DNA from: a virus
IMG/VR virus record: IMGVR_UViG_3300027754_000101
Coordinates: 1 to 59,835 of that record
Length of the DNA: 59,835 nt
Reading direction: 5' to 3' (one strand)
Made by a program: the position numbers and the translations under genes
In this document: positions 1 through 7,112 of the stretch, piece after piece
Layout: each line of letters opens with the position of its first letter
How positions within the stretch are numbered: position 1 is the stretch's first letter
Notes under the pieces: model-generated
Told to the model about the DNA's origin: nothing
The model's input: the letters and a program-made list of their open reading frames with translations, nothing else
Database searches by the model: none

Positions 1-625
1 GGTAAAGTTATCTGCCAAGTTCCTGCTCCTGAGTTAGTCTCTGCTGGGTATATCTTGCCACCAAAAGTGATTGTAAAGCAACTGGAGATGGTAACTGGGA
101 AACAGACCAACTATGATCGTGATGCAAACAATTTGCTGGAAACCATTGCTGATAATCAAGTCAATAAGATTTTGATTTGTGCGAAGGCAACCAAGCAGAT
201 TGTGGCACTCGTATCAGAAACTGATTTCTGTTCAAAGTTAGAATCTCGTGGGTATTCTTGGATGTTCATTACTGCAAAAACTGGAGCAGTGATTGATGGT
301 AAATCGTGAGGTATTTTTCAACACTCTAAATGCCTGGGGCAAAGACTCATCTAAGAAGTTTGTTGTGCTACATCATAGCATCCTATCTGAGGGCATCAAT
401 GTATCAGGATTGGAAGCAGTATTGTTTATGCGCAATATGAATTACATTTCCATTTCGCAGACTATCGGAAGAGTGATTAGACTTGGTGATGAATCCAAAA
501 AGTTTGGTCTGGTTGTTGTTCCTGTTTACAATAGAGTTGGTATCTCCACTGCTAAATCTGTTCAGGCAGTTGTTGATATTATTTTCCACAAGGGTGAACC
601 TGCTATATCGGTGGTTCGCAGTTGA
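1..625 (+). pseudogene. DNA helicase, 3' part, split by a frameshift
   Basis: The first frame is open from the left edge to a TGA at 307-309. A second frame (+1) starts with ATG at 293 and ends with TGA at 623-625. The second part carries superfamily-2 helicase signatures: a motif V-like SILSEGINVSGLEAVLF and a motif VI QTIGRVIRLGD (Q-x2-G-R-x2-R). The first part looks like the linker/RecA2 start of the same protein. The protein reads as one helicase if about one base is restored near 296-305. The pieces overlap by 17 nt, so re-initiation is possible. The upstream ATPase half lies outside the window. Whether this is a real lesion, a sequencing error or a programmed shift cannot be decided here. 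Confidence 0.7.
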
Positions 626-636
626 GACCCAATGAA

Positions 637-673
637 ACCCCAGTCTACCACTGGGGTCAAAACCTGATTTTTT
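637..673 (+). terminator. Hairpin followed by T-run after helicase
   Basis: A perfect 8-bp stem, ACCCCAGT (637-644) with ACTGGGGT (650-657), encloses a CTACC loop. A six-T run lies at 668-673, about ten bases after the stem. It sits 12 bases after the helicase stop. The distance between stem and T-run is longer than in a classic intrinsic terminator, so termination strength is uncertain. Confidence 0.55.
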
Positions 674-744
674 GATGATTCTATCCTGAGGGTGTGATAG
701 GTCATTTACCACAAACGAAAACACCGATTTTTTGGAAAGTACAA

Positions 745-1296
745 ATGAAAAACTCTAATCGTTGGCAAGAGTATTGCGAGACTACCTTCAATAGTCTGCG
801 GGCAAACGTACACAACTGGGGCAAACCAAAGTTTAGTCGTCCTATCACACGCATTTACTATGCTTGCGGTGTGTTTGATTGTGGCACACCCAATCACACA
901 GGGTTTATAAGTGAGGCAGCATATCATAACAAACTGGAAGGCAAGAAAACTGTTCATGACCACTATCTTTCTCCGCAATTTGTTGGTAGAATGATTCTGG
1001 ACAATCCTGACACATACTTGCAAGACTTTGAGGTGTTTCGTGACATCTTCTGGAAATCTTGTGCCACAGTTGTTGTAACTGCGCAGGAGAACAATCAGTT
1101 GAGTTCGCTTACAACCAATGATGGTAATGACTACAAAGTAAGTGTGCCAACCGATGAAAAGTATGCTAGTCTGGGTATTAATCTGTATCGTCGTCCAGAC
1201 GGTAATATTAGATGGAAAAATGCACAACCAGTAATAGGAAATGGATTGTACTTTCCCGAGCATTTGATACAGTATGAAAAGGAGTTTTTAGTATGA
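745..1296 (+). CDS. Conserved phage protein of unknown function (183 aa)
   Basis: I chose the ATG at 745 (start MKNSNRWQEYC) over an in-frame GTG at 694, because the extra 17 residues overlap the T-run after the hairpin and look non-coding. The protein is soluble, rich in aromatic residues and His (for example VHDHYLSPQF), with Cys residues near the N-terminal third (YYACGVFDCG). No enzyme family is recognised. Its stop (TGA 1294-1296) overlaps the next ATG at 1293, so the two genes are probably translationally coupled. A 185-codon frame on the opposite strand is treated as a shadow. Confidence 0.7.
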   Translation: MKNSNRWQEYCETTFNSLRANVHNWGKPKFSRPITRIYYACGVFDCGTPNHTGFISEAAYHNKLEGKKTVHDHYLSPQFVGRMILDNPDTYLQDFEVFRDIFWKSCATVVVTAQENNQLSSLTTNDGNDYKVSVPTDEKYASLGINLYRRPDGNIRWKNAQPVIGNGLYFPEHLIQYEKEFLV

Positions 1297-1469
1297 ATAA
1301 AGGATTCTTGATTGATAAGGGTGTCTATGCAGCAATACCTTTCGGGGGGCAACTTATGATACTACATGATGGGCAACAGTTGAAGTTATGTAGAACTGAA
1401 AGTTCTGCACGAAATTATATTGATTCCTTAAGAAAGGGTAAGAGTGTAGCACAACTACCCATAGAATAA
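1293..1469 (+). CDS. Small protein of unknown function (58 aa)
   Basis: Begins MNKGFLIDKGVYAAIPFGGQ and ends AQLPIE. The start overlaps the upstream stop by ATGA, which supports a real coupled gene. There is no membrane segment or known motif. The stop lies seven bases before the first copy of the 30-bp GGGCCCC element. Confidence 0.6.
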   Translation: MNKGFLIDKGVYAAIPFGGQLMILHDGQQLKLCRTESSARNYIDSLRKGKSVAQLPIE

Positions 1470-1475
1470 ACTTTC

Positions 1476-1505
1476 TGGGCCCCTGAAAGTGTCCTTATTG
1501 TATGA
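1476..1505 (+). promoter_or_regulatory. 30-bp GGGCCCC element, copy 1
   Basis: TGGGCCCCTGAAAGTGTCC followed by TTATTGTATGA. This copy has TATTGT where most others have TATAGT. It lies directly upstream of the MutH-like gene. See the finding on this repeat family. Confidence 0.75.
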
Positions 1506-1516
1506 CTGCACTTCTT

Positions 1517-2107
1517 ATGAAACTAACTGTACTTCAAGTTTTATCTTTATTAAAAGTTACTGACTTTAGTAAATTTGAAAAACCTGATAAAAATAAAGGT
1601 TCTCGTGGTCAGTTATTAGAAACTGCTCTTGGGATTCCTAACAGTTCTGACCTTAAAGATCTTGCTGATGGTGAACTTAAGTCTTTTACTCTTGGTCAAT
1701 CTATTGCTGTTACACAGTTAAAACATTGTCTATCTGAAATAATTGATTACAAAGTATTATTTGAAAATAGTAAGGTTGGGAAAAAGTTACAACAAACCAT
1801 ATATGTTACATTCTCACGCTCTAACGATTATATAAACTCAACATTACTCAATGAAGAAATTCATCCTGAACACTATCAAGAATTGCGTGAAGATTACAAC
1901 CATATTTGTGATAAAATTCGTACCATATTTGATAATGATCAAGAATTAAATACTATCACAGGACCTAATGGTCTTCTGCAAATTCGTACTAAGGCAAGTA
2001 AATCAAATGGAAGTTACACTCCACTAACATTTAAAAATGTAACTCTTAAAAATAAGTATATGGCATTTTATTTGTGTGGTAAATTTGGTAAACAGTTGAC
2101 ATTCTGA
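1517..2107 (+). CDS. MutH/Sau3AI-type DNA endonuclease
   Basis: The sequence KGSRGQLLETALG followed by DLKDLADGELKSF matches the MutH/Sau3AI pattern KG-x2-GQLLE-x2-LG...D...G-x-ELK. The catalytic set would be E35, D45 or D48, E53 and K55, numbered from the ATG at 1517. An in-frame ATG at 1502 would add five residues but lies inside the 30-bp element. MutH and Sau3AI cut at GATC when it is unmethylated. The length (196 aa) fits a single catalytic domain such as MutH (about 230 aa). The next gene is a Dam-like methyltransferase, so the two together may form a GATC modification/cleavage pair. Family assignment rests on motif recognition; site specificity is inferred. Confidence 0.75.
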   Translation: MKLTVLQVLSLLKVTDFSKFEKPDKNKGSRGQLLETALGIPNSSDLKDLADGELKSFTLGQSIAVTQLKHCLSEIIDYKVLFENSKVGKKLQQTIYVTFSRSNDYINSTLLNEEIHPEHYQELREDYNHICDKIRTIFDNDQELNTITGPNGLLQIRTKASKSNGSYTPLTFKNVTLKNKYMAFYLCGKFGKQLTF

Positions 2108-2145
2108 TGAATTTGAGTATTATAGATACATAAAGACATAGTTTG

Positions 2146-2964
2146 ATGAATAAACCATTTCTAAAGTGGGCAGGAAACAAATATAGGGTTCTGCCCCATC
2201 TTATTCCGCATATTGGTAATCCTAAGCGTTATTGTGAACCATTTGGTGGTAGTCTTTCTGTTGCACTCAATACAGTAGCAGACCAATACATTCTCAATGA
2301 TGTGAATAAAGATTTGGTTGCAATCTATCAAAACTTAGTGAATCCAAATGATGATAGCTTCATCAAATACTGTGAGGAACTATTCACTTCAGAGAATAAC
2401 ACAAAGGAAGCATATTTAGAACTACGAGCACATTTTAACCAAGCAACAAATACTACAGAAAGAGCAAGATTATTTGTTTATTTGAATCGCCACTGTTTTA
2501 ATGGATTATCAAGATATAATAGTAAAGGTGGATTTAATGTTCCTTTCGGTAAGTATGATAAACCAGTATGCCCATCAGAACAAATGATGAACTTTAGAAT
2601 GTTTTTTCTTTCTAAACAATTAGTAAGATTTACTTCACTTTCTTTTGAAGATTCATCTCTTTACGAAGATTTAGAATCAGGTGATACTGTGTACTTTGAC
2701 CCTCCATATGTGCCTGCATCAAATACTTCAAACTTTACAAGTTATGCTACGAATGGATTTATTCACCAACAACAAACTGAATTAGCAGACCTTGCAGAAT
2801 CCCTTGCATCTAAGGGAATCAAAGTAATTGTATCAAATCACGATGTGGATATAACCAGAGAACTTTACAAAAATGCTACGATTTATCCTATTCAAGTGAC
2901 AAGAACTATTGCAGCAAAAGGTAGTAGTAGGATTAAAGCAAACGAACTTATTGCAGTATATTAG
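2146..2964 (+). CDS. dam: Dam-like N6-adenine DNA methyltransferase (D12 class)
   Basis: All main motifs of D12-class adenine methyltransferases are visible: FLKWAGNK at residues 5-12 (motif X), EPFGGS around residue 33 (S-adenosylmethionine-binding motif I) and DPPY at residues 185-188 (motif IV, catalytic). The length of 272 aa is typical of Dam/DpnM enzymes, which methylate adenine in GATC. I used the ATG at 2146; a TTG at 2143 adds one residue. Placement 38 bases after the MutH-like endonuclease suggests protection of phage GATC sites from that enzyme or from the host. Target sequence is inferred from family membership. Confidence 0.88.
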   Translation: MNKPFLKWAGNKYRVLPHLIPHIGNPKRYCEPFGGSLSVALNTVADQYILNDVNKDLVAIYQNLVNPNDDSFIKYCEELFTSENNTKEAYLELRAHFNQATNTTERARLFVYLNRHCFNGLSRYNSKGGFNVPFGKYDKPVCPSEQMMNFRMFFLSKQLVRFTSLSFEDSSLYEDLESGDTVYFDPPYVPASNTSNFTSYATNGFIHQQQTELADLAESLASKGIKVIVSNHDVDITRELYKNATIYPIQVTRTIAAKGSSRIKANELIAVY

Positions 2965-2970
2965 ATTCTT

Positions 2971-3000
2971 TGGGCCCCTGAAAGTGTCCTTATAGTATGA
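2971..3000 (+). promoter_or_regulatory. 30-bp GGGCCCC element, copy 2
   Basis: Canonical copy with the TATAGT box at 2991-2996. Its final ATGA contains the only plausible start codon (2997) of the downstream gene. This complicates reading TATAGT as a -10 box. Confidence 0.8.
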
Positions 3001-3872
3001 GCATACAAAACAAACATCAAGAACATTTTGAGGATCTAATCCTCACAGGTGACTTATCTGTTCTTGAGTTCTTTGATGGTGACTATCAAGTTTCTTTGAA
3101 GATTGATGGGTCTCCAGCAATAGTGTGGGGAACTAATCCTGCATCTGGAAACTTCTTTGTGGGCACCAAAAGTGTATTCAACAAAGTTAAACTGAAAATC
3201 AACGAATCACACGAAGATATTGATACAAATCACAGTGGTAATGTAGCACAAATATTACACTGTTGCCTAGATAGTTTACCTCGTACAGAGAACATTTATC
3301 AGGGTGACTTTATTGGGTTTGGTGGACTTTGTTCATATACTCCTAACACAATAACTTATCAGTTCCCTGAGATTGTAACACAAAGTATTATTATTGCACC
3401 ACATACAAAGTGGAGCACTGATGGTGAACTTAGAGATGCTTATGTATCTGGAACTACACCATTCTTCAATGATACTAACCATGTGAAGTTCGTGCAACCT
3501 TGTGTAGACTTTATTCGCATAACTTTACCTCAGGTTGATGTTGATGATGTTGAGTTCTTAAGTGTAAAACAAGCAGCAGAGGCAAAGAAACAAATCAATG
3601 CTTTGATTCGTTCTGGTAGTGAACTTAACCTTCGCAATCTAACTGAGATTCTTGTCTGCCAGAATCTTGCACATCTCTATCTCTCAATGATAGAAATCAA
3701 AGAGGACTTGATGGATATGATGATTGTATCAGACAGTCCAGTAGCATATATTAATGGTGAGAAGATCGTTGGTGAGGGTTTCGTCCTTAAGAATAGTAGC
3801 ATCATTATGAAGTTAGTGAACCGTGAAGTTTTTGCTTTTGCTAACTTCAATACTGCAAAGAACTGGGTATAA
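2997..3872 (+). CDS. Ligase-like nucleotidyltransferase-fold protein
   Basis: SLKIDGSPAIVWG places a K-x-D-G motif at K35-G38, as in motif I of covalent nucleotidyltransferases (DNA/RNA ligases and capping enzymes), where the lysine is adenylated. Near the C-terminus GEGFVLK (259-265) resembles ligase motif IV, and a lysine at 272 could serve as motif V. The length of 291 aa fits a minimal ligase core. I recall a phage family of unknown function (DUF6267) with this look but cannot confirm it. Enzymatic activity is inference; it might be an inactive or specialised RNA ligase. The start ATG 2997 lies within the repeated element. Confidence 0.6.
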   Translation: MSIQNKHQEHFEDLILTGDLSVLEFFDGDYQVSLKIDGSPAIVWGTNPASGNFFVGTKSVFNKVKLKINESHEDIDTNHSGNVAQILHCCLDSLPRTENIYQGDFIGFGGLCSYTPNTITYQFPEIVTQSIIIAPHTKWSTDGELRDAYVSGTTPFFNDTNHVKFVQPCVDFIRITLPQVDVDDVEFLSVKQAAEAKKQINALIRSGSELNLRNLTEILVCQNLAHLYLSMIEIKEDLMDMMIVSDSPVAYINGEKIVGEGFVLKNSSIIMKLVNREVFAFANFNTAKNWV

Positions 3873-3877
3873 ATCTC

Positions 3878-3907
3878 TGGGCCCCTGAAAGTGTCCTTAT
3901 AGTATGA
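3878..3907 (+). promoter_or_regulatory. 30-bp GGGCCCC element, copy 3
   Basis: Canonical copy, six bases after the stop of the nucleotidyltransferase-like gene. It is followed by a leader of the CCACTCACTCAAACC type and the ATG at 3931. Confidence 0.8.
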
Positions 3908-3930
3908 CCACTCACTCAAACCAAACCAAA

Positions 3931-4089
3931 ATGACATCCACAACTCAAACAACTCAAGAGTTCTTTACAGAAAACGAATGGGATATGATTTACAATTTCA
4001 TTGGTAATGCTCTTGATAATGATGATTATGATCGTGAAGATGTTTACTCTATTCGTGCTAAAATTCACAATCTCTTTCTTGTAAAATGA
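3931..4089 (+). CDS. Small acidic protein of unknown function (52 aa)
   Basis: Starts MTSTTQTTQEFFTENEW. I chose 3931 rather than the ATG at 3904 because 3904 is part of the repeated element, and 3931 follows the CAAACCAAACCAAA leader shared with neighbouring genes. The sequence is acidic (NALDNDDYDREDVY). The stop overlaps the next start by ATGA at 4086. Confidence 0.6.
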   Translation: MTSTTQTTQEFFTENEWDMIYNFIGNALDNDDYDREDVYSIRAKIHNLFLVK

Positions 4090-4208
4090 ACACTCCAAAC
4101 TGGAAACATAACTCTGGAAAGAGTAAACGAACAAAAGGTATGTGTAAGGGTCAGATTGTAGCACGTAAACAAGCACTCAAATCACTCAAACTGAAACTTT
4201 CCAAATGA
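4086..4208 (+). CDS. Small basic protein of unknown function (40 aa)
   Basis: Starts MNTPNWKHNSGKSKRTKG and is strongly basic (Lys/Arg rich, ending LKLKLSK). ATGA overlaps occur at both ends (4086 and 4205), so it is bracketed by coupled genes, which supports that it is real. A nucleic-acid-binding role is possible from its charge but not shown. Confidence 0.55.
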   Translation: MNTPNWKHNSGKSKRTKGMCKGQIVARKQALKSLKLKLSK

Positions 4209-4675
4209 CTGCCACCTTTTCTGATTACGTTGCCGAGCAAGATGCAAAGAACACTATTAGTTTGAAAGTCACAGAATGGTGCCTAATGTTATGTGATGCA
4301 CTGAAAGATAATTATACTAAGTATGCAATTCGTGGGCATCAACGTTCTGTTGAGAACTTTAACTTTACCTATGATGGATCTCCTTCAATTCAATCGCAAT
4401 ATCATCAACGCAAGATTGAGGAATTGAAGGCAGGTAATTGTCCGATTGATTATGTAATTGAGAGTGGCAGAAAGTATCACAAAATCATGTTTGTTGATGG
4501 TGGTGGTCATCACAGTGTTCACTGTTTTGTTGATAAGCAGACTGGTGAAGTTTATAAGTCTGCATCTTACAAAGCACCAGCAAAAGGTGTTAGATTTGAC
4601 CTGCGATTAATTAAAGATCGTGAATACTTATTTGCTAATGCTGATTGGTCGGGAGGATATTTATATGCTCGTTGA
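4205..4675 (+). CDS. Conserved phage protein of unknown function (156 aa)
   Basis: The central part HCFVDKQTGEVYKSASYKAPAKGVRFDLR resembles a motif that recurs in small phage proteins (H-C-F-V-D-x2-T-G-x2-Y-K...A-P-A-K), usually annotated as hypothetical. There are no membrane segments. Translation is coupled to the preceding 40-residue gene by ATGA. The function is unknown; expression in the early/middle accessory cluster is inferred from its neighbours. Confidence 0.75.
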   Translation: MTATFSDYVAEQDAKNTISLKVTEWCLMLCDALKDNYTKYAIRGHQRSVENFNFTYDGSPSIQSQYHQRKIEELKAGNCPIDYVIESGRKYHKIMFVDGGGHHSVHCFVDKQTGEVYKSASYKAPAKGVRFDLRLIKDREYLFANADWSGGYLYAR

Positions 4676-4693
4676 TAATGTAAAGGGGGGACG

Positions 4694-4716
4694 TGTAAAG
4701 TGTCTCTATAGTGTAA
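4694..4716 (+). promoter_or_regulatory. Diverged copy of the GGGCCCC element
   Basis: Reads TGTAAAGTGTCTCTATAGTG and is preceded by GGGGGGACG instead of GGGCCCC. The AAAGTGTC core and the TATAGT box are kept, with a small change in between. It precedes the gene at 4748 with a leader ending in CACTCAAACTCAA, as after the canonical copies. Confidence 0.55.
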
Positions 4717-4747
4717 GCACCAATCAATCAACTTCACTCAAACTCAA

Positions 4748-4927
4748 ATGAACAAACAAACCTGCATTGATGAACTGACAGCAACATTTAAGGATCGTCT
4801 TGAGTATTTAATTTGCACAGAGGATTACGACAGTGCCAGTGCAATTCATTCTGAATTTGTTGTCGGTGGAATTGAACCTGAAGATGGTGAATATATCTGG
4901 TTATTTGTTCCTAACCTTGTTTGTTAA
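4748..4927 (+). CDS. Small acidic protein of unknown function (59 aa)
   Basis: Starts MNKQTCIDELTATFKDRLEY and ends WLFVPNLVC. It follows the ACTCAA leader typical of this cluster and overlaps the next ATG in TAATG (4927). No family recognised. Confidence 0.6.
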   Translation: MNKQTCIDELTATFKDRLEYLICTEDYDSASAIHSEFVVGGIEPEDGEYIWLFVPNLVC

Positions 4928-5187
4928 TGACACACTCAAACCTCTCAAAGATCAAACCAAAACTAAGAACAACTGGTCAGGTCTCAGGTAACTTTGGAAG
5001 ACCTAAGTCTAAGGCAGGATCAACACTTAATGATCTTGGTGGTAGTGGCAACATAGGAGCATCACAAGACGAATATCTCAGTCGTCTTTATAGTGCCTTT
5101 GATAGTACCACAAACAAACAACTTCGTCAGTTTGCATTTACTGAAATCCGCAAGATTTTGATACAACGAAACTTATGGGAAGACTAA
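4927..5187 (+). CDS. Small protein of unknown function (86 aa)
   Basis: Starts MTHSNLSKIKPKLRTTGQ. The ATG at 4927 shares its first base with the last base of the previous stop codon. The N-terminal half is basic and Gly/Ser rich, apparently disordered; the C-terminal half (from about residue 45) looks helical and ends RKILIQRNLWED. No family recognised. Confidence 0.6.
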   Translation: MTHSNLSKIKPKLRTTGQVSGNFGRPKSKAGSTLNDLGGSGNIGASQDEYLSRLYSAFDSTTNKQLRQFAFTEIRKILIQRNLWED

Positions 5188-5199
5188 AGTAACTATCTC

Positions 5200-5229
5200 T
5201 GGGCCCCTGAAAGTGTCCTTATAGTATGA
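5200..5229 (+). promoter_or_regulatory. 30-bp GGGCCCC element, copy 4
   Basis: Canonical copy. Together with copy 5 (6036) it shares an extra 13-15 identical bases upstream (TAAAGTAACTATCTC), which suggests recent duplication of one into the other. Confidence 0.8.
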
Positions 5230-5240
5230 ACACAACTCAA

Positions 5241-5447
5241 ATGACTAACCAACCAAAACAGATGAAGTTCATCGGTAACTGCATTAACTCTTTTGATGAG
5301 AATGGTGATTGTATCATTCCTTTACTTCCATTCGCAAATGTTACAGAGTTCGCTCAACTTGTGGAAGAAAGTGATAATGTAGAGATTGGTGATTTTATTA
5401 TTCAATACGACGAAGAAACCGACGTTCATTCATTCTATTTCAACTGA
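5241..5447 (+). CDS. Small acidic protein of unknown function (68 aa)
   Basis: Starts MTNQPKQMKFIGNCINSF. The in-frame ATG at 5226 lies in the repeated element, and 5241 follows an ACAACTCAA leader, so 5241 is preferred; ATG 5262 is also possible. The protein is acidic and ends DVHSFYFN. Function unknown. Confidence 0.6.
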   Translation: MTNQPKQMKFIGNCINSFDENGDCIIPLLPFANVTEFAQLVEESDNVEIGDFIIQYDEETDVHSFYFN

Positions 5448-5460
5448 TGACTTACTCCAA

Positions 5461-5485
5461 CCTTTCAAAGTGCATCCTTAGTATG
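5461..5485 (+). promoter_or_regulatory. Decayed copy of the GGGCCCC element
   Basis: CCTTTCAAAGTGCATCCTTA followed by GTATG keeps the AAAGTG...TCCTTA...GTATG pattern but lacks GGGCCCC and a full TATAGT. It is followed by the same leader type (ACTCAAACCAAACCAAA) and the start at 5510. Confidence 0.4.
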
Positions 5486-5509
5486 AACACAAACTCAAAC
5501 CAAACCAAA

Positions 5510-5668
5510 ATGAAAAAAACTCATCGCTTTGTTTGTATGACTGAGGCAGTAGACTTTCTTACTGCTGAGTTTAACTGGACTCGCCAGGAATCTACACATT
5601 TTGTATGGGATAATCAATTCACAATGGGAACAGATCGTGCGACCTGGTTAACAGTTCCAAACAAATAG
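5510..5668 (+). CDS. Small protein of unknown function (52 aa)
   Basis: Starts MKKTHRFVCMTEAVDFLTAE. The frame is open back to 5447, but that extension would translate the decayed regulatory element. The ATG at 5510 directly follows a CAAACCAAACCAAA leader and is preferred. No family recognised. Confidence 0.6.
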   Translation: MKKTHRFVCMTEAVDFLTAEFNWTRQESTHFVWDNQFTMGTDRATWLTVPNK

Positions 5669-5673
5669 TACCA

Positions 5674-5883
5674 ATGATTGAAAATCGTGCTCGTATTCTT
5701 TCCAGTTTCATTATTTGTTTTGCCTACATCATTACAATGTACCACGACACAACTTTAGGATGCCGACTATATCTGGTGGGCAATTCTCTTGCCATTCCTT
5801 ATATGATTCGCCATAAGTGTTGGGATATTGTTGCTCTTTTATCTTTCTTAATTGTTGCTGGTTTACCAAAGGTTTTCTCATGA
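5674..5883 (+). CDS. Small membrane protein (69 aa)
   Basis: Two hydrophobic segments are visible, at about residues 8-22 (ILSSFIICFAYIITM) and 50-66 (DIVALLSFLIVAGLPKV), so it is probably a two-pass inner-membrane protein. It starts five bases after the previous stop. The stop overlaps the next ATG at 5880 (ATGA). Function unknown. Confidence 0.6.
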   Translation: MIENRARILSSFIICFAYIITMYHDTTLGCRLYLVGNSLAIPYMIRHKCWDIVALLSFLIVAGLPKVFS

Positions 5884-6023
5884 AGTATGAAGTTAAGTTG
5901 TATATTGGTGGCAAAGTATTCACCGAGGAAGTACATGCCAATAACAATCAAGACGCAAAAGTTACGGCACTTGCACGTAACCCAACTGCTAAAGTCATAG
6001 GAGTTAATGTAACATTTAAGTAA
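5880..6023 (+). CDS. Small protein of unknown function (47 aa)
   Basis: Starts MKYEVKLYIGGKVFTEEVHA and ends VIGVNVTFK; the pattern suggests a small beta-alpha-beta fold. The frame is open further upstream (5817), but the ATG at 5880 overlaps the preceding stop and gives a compact protein. The type resembles small conserved phage proteins with a beta strand, a helix (NNQDAKVTALARN) and a final strand. Confidence 0.6.
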   Translation: MKYEVKLYIGGKVFTEEVHANNNQDAKVTALARNPTAKVIGVNVTFK

Positions 6024-6035
6024 AGTAACTATCTC

Positions 6036-6065
6036 TGGGCCCCTGAAAGTGTCCTTATAGTATAA
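6036..6065 (+). promoter_or_regulatory. 30-bp GGGCCCC element, copy 5
   Basis: Canonical up to the TATAGT box but ends TATAA, so the embedded ATG is lost. The gene here starts 18 bases further on at 6083. This copy shows that the element does not need to contain a start codon. Confidence 0.8.
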
Positions 6066-6082
6066 CCACTCACTCAAACCAA

Positions 6083-6247
6083 ATGCAACTTTCAATCCGC
6101 TGTACTTCTGCTCCTTGGGAGAATGAAACCACTGATATAGATCGTGCCATTGATATTGCATATTCTCTCTCTGAAGAATACTCTTGCGATGTTCACTTAG
6201 TATACACTTCAACTGGAACTATTCATTCTGTTGTTTCTAACTACTAA
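6083..6247 (+). CDS. Small protein of unknown function (54 aa)
   Basis: Starts MQLSIRCTSAPWENETTDID and ends GTIHSVVSNY. The start follows a CCACTCACTCAAACCAA leader. No family recognised. Confidence 0.6.
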   Translation: MQLSIRCTSAPWENETTDIDRAIDIAYSLSEEYSCDVHLVYTSTGTIHSVVSNY

Positions 6248-6256
6248 TCAAACAAA

Positions 6257-6433
6257 ATGACATCAACTGTATTTGTTAAGTTCTCTTATGATGATAGACT
6301 TTCTCAAGAGATTGCTATCGACCTTGGAGTTGATATTGATTTAACAAAGAACTCTAACAGAAAAAAGTTAATCAATCGACTGTTAAAATCAGATCTAAAC
6401 ATTACTGAAGTTTCACTTTCTCAAACAAAATGA
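6257..6433 (+). CDS. Small protein of unknown function (58 aa)
   Basis: Starts MTSTVFVKFSYDDRLSQEIA after an AATCAAACAAA leader. Its stop overlaps the next gene by ATGA at 6430. The pattern is strand-helix-helix-strand. Function unknown. Confidence 0.6.
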   Translation: MTSTVFVKFSYDDRLSQEIAIDLGVDIDLTKNSNRKKLINRLLKSDLNITEVSLSQTK

Positions 6434-6645
6434 TTATCAAAGGTAACAATCCTGCACCTTTTAAGGTCAACAAAGGAATGAAAGGTTACAATGTTTGGGT
6501 ATATAAAAACAGCACAATACCCTCTGATGGTATTATCCGTCATCACTACAAATCATTAACAATCAAAGGTAAGTTCTTCTCCCGTAAGGATGCAACAGAA
6601 GTCGCATGGGATTATATTGAGAATCATTCTTATGCTGAATTATGA
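6430..6645 (+). CDS. Small basic protein of unknown function (71 aa)
   Basis: Starts MIIKGNNPAPFKVNKGMKGY, coupled by ATGA to the upstream gene. It is basic, with His residues mid-sequence (GIIRHHYKSL). No known motif. Confidence 0.6.
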   Translation: MIIKGNNPAPFKVNKGMKGYNVWVYKNSTIPSDGIIRHHYKSLTIKGKFFSRKDATEVAWDYIENHSYAEL

Positions 6646-6691
6646 TACAATAGAATCATCTAAAGTATTATTTAAGAAAAGTATTAAATCC

Positions 6692-6721
6692 TGGGCCCCT
6701 GAAAGTGTCCCTATAGTGTAG
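6692..6721 (+). promoter_or_regulatory. 30-bp GGGCCCC element, copy 6
   Basis: Core identical to the others except CCCTATAGTGTAG at the 3' end, so there is no embedded ATG. The downstream gene begins at 6746 after a CTAAACCAAACCAAA leader. Confidence 0.8.
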
Positions 6722-6745
6722 ACACCAAACCTAAACCAAACCAAA

Positions 6746-7072
6746 ATGAGAAAAATCGAATCCCTGATGAATGATGCAATCAGCAACAACACTCACTTCA
6801 AATCTGCTAATACTGAAGTTCAAACATTAGATGGAGTTTCTTATGTTTATCTTCATGGCAATAAGATTGCTGAGGTAAGCAACTCATTCATTCGTTTGTT
6901 TGATGGTGGGTATCAATCAAACACTACCAAGTCAAGAATCAATGCAATACTTTCTGAGCATGGATTATCTGGTGAAAGTGTATTCGCAAACAAAAAGACT
7001 TGGTTCGTAAATGTTATGACCTCAGGAGGACTTGCACCAGTTCCTTTCTTCTCATCGATGCGACTTGCATGA
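6746..7072 (+). CDS. Conserved phage protein of unknown function (108 aa)
   Basis: Starts MRKIESLMNDAISNNTHFKS and ends APVPFFSSMRLA. An internal SYVYLHGNKIAEVSNSFIRLFDGG segment looks like alternating beta strands. I recall similar small proteins in cyanophages but no function. First gene after element copy 6. Confidence 0.65.
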   Translation: MRKIESLMNDAISNNTHFKSANTEVQTLDGVSYVYLHGNKIAEVSNSFIRLFDGGYQSNTTKSRINAILSEHGLSGESVFANKKTWFVNVMTSGGLAPVPFFSSMRLA

Positions 7073-7112
7073 GTTTAAGTAAAACATCTTACCACACACT
7101 TATCAAACTCAA

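Noticed and set aside
47-309. A TTG start at 55 for the first helicase fragment
   Set aside because: The frame is open to the left edge, so the fragment most likely continues upstream of the window rather than starting at TTG.
706-1263. 185-codon open frame on the minus strand
   Set aside because: Overlaps the plus-strand gene 745-1296, which has stop-start coupling to the next gene. All supported genes in the window are on the plus strand, and the minus-strand translation has no recognisable feature.
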